Shown: in pieces, positions 53,267-63,000 of the stretch | Position numbering within the stretch: the stretch's first letter is position 1 | How the letters are laid out: every line of letters starts with the position of its first letter | NCBI RefSeq assembly: GCF_004025535.1 | Contig: NZ_QJRG01000048.1 | Span: 250,933-314,932 of the forward strand | Reading direction: 5' to 3' | DNA length: 64,000 nucleotides | Source of the DNA: Pseudomonas alkylphenolica | Lineage (GTDB): Bacteria; Pseudomonadota; Gammaproteobacteria; Pseudomonadales; Pseudomonadaceae | The notes under the pieces: model-generated | What the model was told of the DNA's origin: nothing | The model's database searches: none | Seen by the model: the letters and a program-made list of their open reading frames with translations, nothing else | Made by a program: the position numbers and the translations under genes

Positions 53267-53417
53267 TCCCTGCTCCACGGTCGATTCAACTTGCCCTTTG
53301 CCGGGCTTTTTTTAGTTCGTATTGCTACCGGCTGCGCAGTGCAGCCTAGTGCATGTTTTTGCCGCAGACTCGGCAGACATGCAAAAAAGAAATAATCCTT
53401 ATCGCCAACTGTACAGT

Positions 53418-55103
53418 TCAACTGGCGATGTACACGATGATTGGCCCGCAAACGGCCAGTAACACATTGGAAATGGCATAACAGACCGTAAAACCAATCA
53501 CTGGCGTGTTGCTCCCGGACTGCTCGATGATCTTGTTCATAGACGCCGCCTCGGTCTGCGCGCCGGCCAAGGCACCGAACAGCACCATCGGGTGCAACCG
53601 CAGCACATAACGACCGAAATACAGCGACACCAACGGCGGCAGCAAGGTCACCACCACCCCCGATATCAGCAACGCCACCCCCTCGTTCTGCATCGCGGCA
53701 ATCGCCGGCGGCCCGGCCAGCAAGCCGACAACCGCGCCAAACGCAGTCAGGCCGAACTCGGAAAACGCCCACTGGGCCGCTGGCGGCAAGGCGCCGAACT
53801 CCGGGTGCCGGGAGTTGTACCAACCGATCAGCAGGGCCACCAGCAACACGCCGCCACCGACCCCGAGTTCAATGGGGATCATGCCGATGTGGGCCGAAAC
53901 CATGCCCAGCAACGCGCCGAGCACCATGCCCAGGCTGTGCACGGCAATGTCGCTTTTGTAGCTGCGCTCGCGCACTCGCCCGAGTTGGGCCGCCAGCATC
54001 GTCACGCTGCTGGTGCGCCCGGTGATGGCAATCACATCACCTTTGTGCAACACGGTATTGGGCAGCAGCGGCAGCGCCAGGCCTTGGCGGGTAATGCTGT
54101 CGATAAAGCACCCCAGGCGCGAACTGCCCACCAACGCCGCCCGGATGTCATGCACGGTCTTGCCGGCAAAGGCCGTATTGGTCAGCACTATGTCGGCCGA
54201 ACGGGTAGGAAACGACAGCGCCTCGGGATGATCGATCTCGGCACCCAGCCATTGACCGAGCTGGCCGACATCTTCGCGCAAGGCATAGACCCCGACGATG
54301 TCGCCCTGTTTGAGCAGCATCCCCGGGTCGCGCTCATGCACCGTTGCGTCACGCACGACCCGCTCAATGGTGATGCTGGGGTGCAGGTGCTCCAGCGCGC
54401 TGACCGTCATGCCCTGCGCCGCGCTGTCACTGAGCAGGTGAGCACGCACCACAATGCGCGTGTAGGGAATGCTGGTCATCTCTTCCTGGCTGGCAATACC
54501 CAGCTCCAGTTCCAGCTCCCTGGCCGAGGTGCGCAAGTCCACGCCAAGCAGCTTGGGGGCAATGGTGCCGACAAACACGACCAGGCCCACGGTGCCGAAT
54601 ACATAGGTGATGGCATAGGCAACCGCCATGTGGCTGTAGAGCTGATTCTTGGCCGCGTCGTCAAGGCCCAGCTGGGCAATGGCACTGCTGGCCGTGCCCA
54701 TGATTGCAGTGTCGGTCAGCGCTCCGGCCCCCAGACCCGCCGTGAATCCTGCATCGAAATGATAAATCGCGTTCATCAGTAAAATCGCGCCCAGCGCCGT
54801 GGCGCAGAGCACCACGGAAAACAGCACCAGTTTCAGGCTGCCGCGGTTCAGGCAGCCAAAAAACTCAGGCCCGCTCTTGAAGCCGACCGCATAGATGAAC
54901 AACACGAAGAACACCGATTTGAGTTCGTGAGGGACCTCCAGGCCGACCTGGCCGATGATCAACCCCATCAGCAACGCCCCGGCCACCGACCCCAGGTGAA
55001 AGCTGCCGATCTGTATGCGCCCGACCAGTACCCCCAGGCCGATGGCCAGGAATACGGCGATCTCCGGGTCGGCGCGCAGGGCATGGACGAAGAAATCGAT
55101 CAT
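53418..55103 (-). CDS. AspT/YidE-family transporter with TrkA-C domains
   Basis: 561 residues: membrane domains of about five helices at each end flank two RCK_C/TrkA_C domains (about 205-280 and 290-370), as in AspT aspartate:alanine exchangers and YidE-like proteins. TM segments include GAGALTDTAIMGTASSAIAQLG and GVGGGVLLVALLIGWYNS. It exchanges carboxylates or amino acids in members studied; here the substrate is unknown. The ATG overlaps the MscS-type stop by 4 bp, so the two are co-transcribed. 56 aa-scale repeats of G-rich TM motifs support two symmetry-related halves. Confidence 0.88.
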   Translation of the reverse strand: MIDFFVHALRADPEIAVFLAIGLGVLVGRIQIGSFHLGSVAGALLMGLIIGQVGLEVPHELKSVFFVLFIYAVGFKSGPEFFGCLNRGSLKLVLFSVVLCATALGAILLMNAIYHFDAGFTAGLGAGALTDTAIMGTASSAIAQLGLDDAAKNQLYSHMAVAYAITYVFGTVGLVVFVGTIAPKLLGVDLRTSARELELELGIASQEEMTSIPYTRIVVRAHLLSDSAAQGMTVSALEHLHPSITIERVVRDATVHERDPGMLLKQGDIVGVYALREDVGQLGQWLGAEIDHPEALSFPTRSADIVLTNTAFAGKTVHDIRAALVGSSRLGCFIDSITRQGLALPLLPNTVLHKGDVIAITGRTSSVTMLAAQLGRVRERSYKSDIAVHSLGMVLGALLGMVSAHIGMIPIELGVGGGVLLVALLIGWYNSRHPEFGALPPAAQWAFSEFGLTAFGAVVGLLAGPPAIAAMQNEGVALLISGVVVTLLPPLVSLYFGRYVLRLHPMVLFGALAGAQTEAASMNKIIEQSGSNTPVIGFTVCYAISNVLLAVCGPIIVYIAS

Positions 55104-56740
55104 GGCTCACCCCTTGTGTGCTCAGGCGCCTGTGCAGGTGCGGCGTACCATTGATCCTGAGGCACACGTTTTTCCTGCTCGGGATCGCCCAGATAGTGCG
55201 GCGACATGATCTGCACGCCGTATTCGTTGAACACATCCTGGATATTGGCATGCAGCAGGCTCAGCAGCTCGGCGCGGGGGCGCGGCTCACTTGGCACGGC
55301 CTGGGCCACCAGCCGGTATTCGGGGTAAAAGTCCGAGAGCGCGGTCTGGAACACCTGGGGCCGGGGCTTTTCCAGAATGCCGGCGGTGCGTCGGGCCGCC
55401 TCCAGCAACATCGCCTCAACCTGGCGCCAGGGCGTGTCGTAGCCGATGGTGACCACGGTATCGACCACATACCCTGCCCCCTGCACCACTCGCGAGTAAT
55501 TCTTCGTCACCGCCCCGGTAATCATCGAATTGGGAATGGTCAGTACTTCTCCCAGCCCCGTGCGGATACTGGTGGTGAACATGCCCAGTTCGGTCACGGT
55601 GCCTTCATGCTCGCCAATGCGCACGAACTCGCCTGGGCGCAGCGTCCGGGTGTAGGTCAGAATCAGCCCCGCCGCTGCCTGCCCGACCACGCTCGAGGCG
55701 CCCAGCGAGATCATCAGGCCGATCAGTACCGACAAGCCCTTGAACGCTTCGGTACCCGCTCCTGGCAGGTAGGGATAGGCCATCGCCAGGGCAAATAGCC
55801 AGATCGCCAGAGAGGTTAACCGGGTGGTGGGTTGCAGCGTTTCGTCGTTGAGCCAGCTGATGGTGCCGGGCCGGGCCAGGCGATCCAGCACCCGCTTGCT
55901 GAAGGCGCTGATGCCACGGGCAATGAAAAATATCATCAAGGCAATCGCCAGCCCCGGAATGGCGCTGACGATCGCATCGAGCAGGTAGCTCACCAGGTTG
56001 AGCAGGTAATGATCGAGGCTTTCGCCCCACGGCCGGGTGTAGGGAAAGCGTTGCAGCACGAACGTCAGCCATTCGTAGGTCAGCAGCGCCACCACCGACC
56101 AGTACAGCAATGCCAGCAGACGGCGGATCAAGGGGTACAGGTTGCTCGTGTCGAGCAAGGGGGTCTCGCCGACCTTGAGTACATCATGATGGCGGCGGAT
56201 CTTCTTCGGCAGCCACGACAGCAGCTTGCGATGCACGTAGGCAGCCAGTCGAAGCAAGCCCAGATACAGCAAGGTCGCGACCAGGCTGAAGCCACCGGCA
56301 ATCAGCAAAAAACGTACGCTGCGCGCCTGTTGCGACTCCTCTACCACTTGCTCGAGGCGTTTTGCCGCCTGTACAGCGGTCTCGGCAACGCTCACGTCCG
56401 GATCGGTGTCCTGGGGGGTGACAATGAATGCGCGCCGCCCGCCCAGCAGCACCAGGTAGGTGTTCTGGATCGTGTCGAGGTGCACCTTGAGCTCTTCGGT
56501 TCCCGCGAGCATCTCGTTGATCACCGTTCGCGCCCGTTGCACCCGTGCCTCGGGGGCTTCACCCAGCCAGGTAGCACGAAAGGTCATGATGCTGCGGTTG
56601 GCGACTTTCAATTCGACCGCCGGGCCCGTCACTACCGCTCCGTCATGCGGGTCTGCTTGCGCCGCGACGGCAGGGATGTAAACAACCGACCATAACAGCG
56701 CAAACACACCCAGACACCCGCGTTGTACCCAACTCCCCAT
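55100..56740 (-). CDS. MscS-family mechanosensitive channel, signal-peptide type
   Basis: 546 residues with an N-terminal signal peptide (VVYIPAVAAQAD), a periplasmic alpha-helical segment (about 40-130), at least four membrane helices, and the MscS core: pore helix LMISLGASSVVGQAAAGLILTY followed by the beta domain (FVRIGEHEGTVTELGMFTTSI, VLTIPNSMI). It releases osmolytes under turgor stress. Upstream of and overlapping the AspT-type gene; the pair may couple solute exchange and osmotic relief. Confidence 0.9.
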   Translation of the reverse strand: MGSWVQRGCLGVFALLWSVVYIPAVAAQADPHDGAVVTGPAVELKVANRSIMTFRATWLGEAPEARVQRARTVINEMLAGTEELKVHLDTIQNTYLVLLGGRRAFIVTPQDTDPDVSVAETAVQAAKRLEQVVEESQQARSVRFLLIAGGFSLVATLLYLGLLRLAAYVHRKLLSWLPKKIRRHHDVLKVGETPLLDTSNLYPLIRRLLALLYWSVVALLTYEWLTFVLQRFPYTRPWGESLDHYLLNLVSYLLDAIVSAIPGLAIALMIFFIARGISAFSKRVLDRLARPGTISWLNDETLQPTTRLTSLAIWLFALAMAYPYLPGAGTEAFKGLSVLIGLMISLGASSVVGQAAAGLILTYTRTLRPGEFVRIGEHEGTVTELGMFTTSIRTGLGEVLTIPNSMITGAVTKNYSRVVQGAGYVVDTVVTIGYDTPWRQVEAMLLEAARRTAGILEKPRPQVFQTALSDFYPEYRLVAQAVPSEPRPRAELLSLLHANIQDVFNEYGVQIMSPHYLGDPEQEKRVPQDQWYAAPAQAPEHTRGEP

Positions 56741-57092
56741 AGCCTTTGCTCCAGCCAGATTCCTTTGCCACCCGGATGAACGGCATGGTCAGGATAGTCG
56801 TCGTTTTGTCCTTGTACCTGTCTGGTTGGCAATCACTTCAACCCACTCAAATGGATGACTGCCAAATAGGCAACGCGCCCTTGTAGTACGCGTCTGTCAG
56901 CCGATTCATACGAAGTAAAAAAAACCGTCTAGGCTCTCTATGTTGCGAATGATTCGACAGTGCGGATTCCCATATCTGGCCGCTGTCAAGAGACAGGAAT
57001 ACCAGGCCAGGGAACAAGCAGCCGTCGCTATTACAGAACGGTTACAGGGCTCAAAGCGGTCCTTCAATGGAGCTTTGTGCGATGAGGTGGAC
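56741..57092. other. Divergent promoter region of the giant surface protein and channel gene
   Basis: About 350 bp without a credible gene. A short minus-strand open frame near 56906-57094 has no ribosome site or family features. A small hairpin, CTGTC-AAGA-GACAG, lies near 56983. No defined -35/-10 could be assigned for either gene. Confidence 0.4.
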
Positions 57093-60000
57093 ATGACGAC
57101 CCGGATCCAACTAGCAGTTCCAGCAGCGTTCAGGCCCCAACGTCAGGCGTTGGCGCTGGAACCACGCATTCTGTTTGACGGCGCAGCGGCTACGGCTGCG
57201 GCAGATCAGCAGCATCAGGACAACGGCGATGCCGGTAAAGCCGACACCGCCCATGCCACGCCGACCGATGCCCGCAGCGAACCGGGCCAGCAGCCATCAG
57301 CGGCGCGCCACCTGCTGGTGCTCGACAGCCGTATTGAGGGCCGCGAACAGCTCACCGCCAACTTGCCCGACAATGTCGACGTGCTGGTGGTGGAAGCCAA
57401 CCAGGATGGCCTGGCGGCGATTTCCAGCGCCTTGGCCAAACTGGGCCAGGTCGACTCGATTCAAATCCTGTCCCACGGTGCCTCCGGCGAGTTCACCCTC
57501 GGCAAGACCACCCTGACCTCCGGCAATATCGACCAATACGCCCAGCCCCTGAGCCAGTGGAGCCAGTCGTTAAGCGAAGGTGCGGATATTCAGCTGTATG
57601 GCTGCAAAGTCGGCGAAGGCAAGGACGGCCGCACCCTGGTCGACGAACTGGCACGCTGGACCGGTGCCGATGTCGGCGCCTCCGATGACAATACCGGCAG
57701 CACCCGCGCCGGGGGCGACTGGAACCTGGAGGTCAGCAATGGCCTGATGGACAAAGCCATTGTCCTGTCCAGCACCGCAATGGCCGGCTACGACCGCCTG
57801 CTGGCCGCCGGCCCCACCACCGACCTGAGCGGTGGTGCCGATGTGCTGCTGGGCAACACCTTTACCTTCACCGTGACCTTCACCAACAACACCAGCGATG
57901 CTGGCTATGCGCCATTTATCGACCTGTTCTTCCCGGCCACCGGCAAGGACGGCGCAGGCGCCGAGATCGATGACGGGATTACCTTCGTTTCAGCCACCTA
58001 CCTGGGCCAGTCGCTGGTCACCCATGTGCTGACCTTCGACGCCAATGGCCAGGCCAGCCACCCGCTGGCGGTGGGCACCGATGGCAAGCCGCTGATCATC
58101 AATGCCGCCGATTTCGGCATGCGCGCGGGCGACCAGATGGTGGTCGTCGAGCTGCCGTTTGCCAGCGTCAGCCAGGGCCAGCCGGCAATCCCGGTACAAG
58201 TGACTGCGACCCTGAGCAACCTGGCCGATACCGATTTCTCGTTCACCGGCTCGACGCCGGACCTGACCGTCCGTGCCCGCAGCGGCTTCCAGTACGGCAA
58301 CGACTCGCTGAACAACCCGGCCACCGACCCGAGCATCCTCGAGCCTGCCGCCAACGCCGACAGCTATGTCGTGCACCCGACAGTGATCATCCTTGATCAG
58401 GTGGTCACCACACCGGAAGGCGAGACGGCCACCGGGCCCAACTTCGAGCGCAACCTGACCTCCACCATTACCCCGGCCAATGGCCAGACCCTGACCAACG
58501 TCACCGTTACCCAGCCGGTGCCTGACGACGTCATCGTCAAGTCCATTACCCCGGGTGCGGGCGGCACCCTGAGTTCGATTACCCTTTACGACGGCCGCAC
58601 CTTTACCGACCCGGCGCTGATCCAGGCGATCCTGGCCCTGAACAACGATGGCGACCTGACCAACGATGTGTACGTCGAGTCGTTCAGCGTCCTTTACCCG
58701 ACACTCAATGCGGCGACCAGCACCAGCGTGCAGTTTTTCGTGCCAGACGACGACGCCAATGGTGTCCCGATACTCAACCCGGTGACCGGCGATGATGTCA
58801 CCATCACCTTCGACGCGCCGACTGCATCCGGCTCCTGGGTACCGCTGGACCCCCGCGATGCCACCAGCGGCCAGATCAATTTCACCGGCCAGGGTGACGA
58901 TGTCAGCTTTATCGCCAAGTCCATTACCCTGGAAAAACAGGTCGTCGTCAGCGTTGATGTCGGCACCGCCGGAATCAGCCCCGGCGATACCCTCACCTAC
59001 AACCTGAACATCGCCATTTCCGACTATTTCGCCTTCGGCCGGACTTTTTTCGGCCAAGGCAGTTTCGTGATTGCCGACCAACTGAGCGATGGCCAGAAAC
59101 TGGTGCCCGGCACTGCCACTTTGACCCTGCAGATCAATGGCATTTCCGAAACCATCACCCTGGTTACCACCACAGTGGTCAATGCCGATGGCAGCACCTC
59201 GATGGTCTTCGACATTGCCCAGTCGTTGAATGATGCCTTCCTGTTTACCCAGTGGCTCAACGGTGACCTGGCCTTCGACAGTACGCTGCAGGGCGCCACC
59301 CTGGCGGTGATCAGTTATCAGGCGCAGATCGGCCAGAGCTACACCCCGCCCGCCGGCAATCCGCACAGCGAGATCAACGAAGGCGACCCGCTGGGCAACA
59401 ACGCCACAGTGACCGCCACGGTACTGCTCGATGCCCTCAACCTGAGCGGCGACAACCAGAGCGACGGTTCCACGACCACCACCGTCATCCCGACCAGCCA
59501 GGTGCAGATCGACCTCGCCGACCTCAACGGTGGCGGTGCCCCGGCACCGGGCACCGAGCTGCGTCCTGGTGACCGCGTCACCTTCCGCTTGAGCTATGAC
59601 CTGGTGACCGGTGACTACGAAAACTTCAAGCTCACCGCCTACCTGCCGTTGCCGCTGTTCGACCTTACCGGTATCAACCTCAACAGCATCTGGCGCCTGG
59701 CTACCGACAACACCAACCCCAATAGCCCGACCTCGGTGACCCTGGGCCCCGGCAACTCGATCATCTTCACCTTTGCCGACTACGTGAACCCCGGGCTCAA
59801 CGGCAGTCGCGTGTCCATCGACTTCACCCTCACCGTCAGCGACCAGCCGTTTGCCGACCAGCGCGCCTTCAACGTGCTGGGTGAGTCCAGCCAGACCCGC
59901 ACGCTGGACAAGAGCGTGTTGCTCACCACCGATGACGTGACCCTGATTGCATCGGTCGCCGAGCCGGTGCTGAACATCACCCACGGTGTCGTCTCCACCA

Positions 60001-63000
60001 ACCATGGCACGGTGACCGGCACCACCGGCACCTGGGCCCTGCCCGGCACCACCGGTGTGCCTTTCAGCGGCAGTGTCACCAACATCGCGGCCGTGAACGG
60101 CGATGTCAGCGGGATCGACGCCAATGACCGCTTGCGCCTGGCCACCGCCATTGAAAACAGCGGCGGTGGCAACGCCTACGACGTCAGCACGCGCATCACC
60201 TTGCCGCCGGGACTGTCGTTCGTCGGTGGCACACTGTCTGCCGCCAACCTGCAGATTTACCGCGGTGATGGCACGCTGCTGGTCGCGGGCACCCACTACA
60301 CCGTGAACAACGCCACCAATACCATCACCTTCATTGACGGGCCCGGTGTCGGCGCCCTGCTGGCCGGTCGCCCGGGCAGTGCGGCAGACAACAGTGGCGC
60401 CAACGTGGTGGTGATTACCTATGAGGTAAACGTCAACGCCACCATCGCCGCCAGCTCTACCCTGCAAACCACAGGGCAGTTGCTCGGCTACGCCAGTGTC
60501 GAAGGCGGACAGAACTTCCTCGGCGCGACACCGTTGAGCGACATCGCCGGCCAGCAGGTAGCCGCGCCGACCATCAGCAAGAATTACGCTGGCGGCAGCC
60601 TCGACGAAAGCGACTCGAGTGCCAGCCATACCACCGGCTCGAACCTGGTCGTGGGCGAAAGCATGCTCTACGACATCGTCGTCACCCTGCCTGAGGGCAC
60701 TACGCAGAACCTGCGCATCGACGACCTGATTCCACCCGGCATGCGCCTGGACCTCAGTTTCAATGGCCAGGGCTACCAGCTGATCACCACGGCGGGCGGT
60801 TTGTTGGCGCAAAACTTTGGCGGCACCGTTACCGTTGGCAGCCTCAGCGGCTCGGGCGGTACTTTGGGCGCCGATGGCGTCGATGCGCGGTTCGTTTTTT
60901 CCGTAGCTAACACCACAGGCGACAACAACACCGCCAACAACAGCTTTGTAATCCGCCTGCGCCTGGTGGCCAGCAACGTCATTGGCAACCAGAGCGGTGG
61001 TGTGCGCCAGAACGACGCCACGCTCAACTACCGCGACCCCGACGGCAACACCCCGAACGGTGCCACTCCGATTGACCGCGACGTTGCCATGACCGGCAGC
61101 AAGCCAACCATCACCATCCAGGAGCCGACCCTGCAACTGGATCAGCAACTGGTCACTCCGCCGGGTATCGGTTTCGACCAGGGCGACCCGCTCGAATACA
61201 CCATCACCATACGCAACGGCAACAGTACCAGCGACTACGACGCCTTCGACATCAACTTCAACAGCGTGCTGCCGCCCGAACTGGACCAGTTGACCCTGGT
61301 CAGCGCGATCTACACCGTCAACGGCGTCTCCACCGATATCACCGCCCGTTTCAGCCTCGATGCCAACGGCCGCACGCTGGTCAACGTCGCTGACGTCGAT
61401 ATCGCCAAGGGTGGCACCCTGGTGCTGCGCATTACCGGCACGGTCAATGCCAGCGGTGCCTCGGTGGCCGCCTTCGACAACCTGGCCGAAGTGCGCTGGA
61501 CCAGCCTCAATGGCACCAGCAACACCACGGCCGACCCGGCGGGTGAACGTACCGGCCAGCAAGGGTTGCTCAACAGCGGTGTCGTCGACGACTACCGCCG
61601 CGACAGCATCCTGATCATCCCGGTGGCCCAGGGTATCAAGCTCTCGCGGGTGGGCGGGCTGTCCGACACCACTGCGCCCAATCCGACCAACGCCCTGCAA
61701 GAGACCGTTGCAGTGGGCGAAGTGATTCGCTATCGCGCCGTAGTGTTGGTGCCTGAGGGCAACAACCCCAATTACCAACTGGTCATCACCCTTGGGCGCG
61801 GCTTGACGCTGGCTGATCTGACCAGCCTGCGCATTGGTTTCATTTCCGATGGTGGCCTGGTCACCGACCTGACCGACCTGATCACCGGTGGCACCTTGCA
61901 GATACTGGGCAATGAAAACAGCCCCGAGGCGCAGTTTATCAACGCCGATCTGTCTGGCGCCGGGCCGACCGGTGTGCTCAATTCGAAGTATGTATCGATC
62001 ACCACCGATGGCAATGGCAACCAGGTGGTCACCCTCAACCTCGGCAATCTGGTCAACGGCGCCCATGGCACGGGCGACGACGGCAACGACGACGACCTCG
62101 AAGGCGTGGTACTGGAATTTGGTGCGCGGGTGGCCAACACCCTCGAGAATCAGGCCGGCGTGGTGCTCGGCGCCACTGTCCAGGATGTGGTCAACAACAA
62201 CCTGCGGGCAACCAGCCTTACCTTGACCGAACGCATCGTCGAAGCCGGCTTTACCGGTTTGAACAAGCAGGTCACCGATTTCATTCCCAACCCCGGTACC
62301 GCCCTGGGCAACGCCACCGTCTCGGTCAGCTTCACCGCCAGCGGCGGTCTGCCGGCGTATGACGTCCACCTGACGGATGGCTTTCCCACCGGCAGCAACT
62401 ACAACCTGGTCAGCATCACCATCGGCGGTACCACCTTCGGTCCGGGCAACCTGCCTGCCGGGGTGACCTTCAGCACCACCGGCGGGCTGACCGTCGACAT
62501 CACCCGTATCGACATCGGTACCCGCGTGAGTGTGGTGTATACCGTCGATGTGCCTAATGGCACGGCTATCGCCAACAGTGACGCCAACCTGAGCTGGAGC
62601 AGCCTGCCGGAAACCTTCACCACCTGGGGCGGCTCAGCAGTTGGCGCCGACGGCACCGCAGCCGGCGAGCGTACCGGCGCCGACGGCCCCGGCCCGGACG
62701 CCACGGTGCTCAACAACTATGTGCTGCGCGAAGGCGCCGGCCTGGGCATCATCAGCGGTACCTTGTGGAACGACACCGGCACTGCAGCGGCCTTGCCCAA
62801 CGATGCCAACCCGGATGCCGACCCGGTCCCCGGCACCCCGGCCTACGAACTGGCAATTCCCAACCAGACCATCAACCTGATCTGGGCCGGCCTGGATGGT
62901 GTACTGGGCAACGGTGACGACAAGACCTTCACCACCACCACCGACAGCAATGGCCGCTTCACCTTTGGCGTGCTGCCTTCGGGCCTGTACCGCCTCGATG

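Noticed and set aside
53293..53313. Terminator-like hairpin with T7 on the plus strand before the cytochrome gene
   Set aside because: The GCCC/GGGC stem is only 4 bp and there is no plus-strand gene upstream to terminate; it probably belongs to the cytochrome leader.
57990..62369. 1459-codon open frame on the minus strand
   Set aside because: It lies fully inside the giant surface-protein gene on the opposite strand. Its translation is low-complexity Gly/Val/Asp/Gln sequence, a codon-bias shadow of GC-rich coding DNA with no family features.
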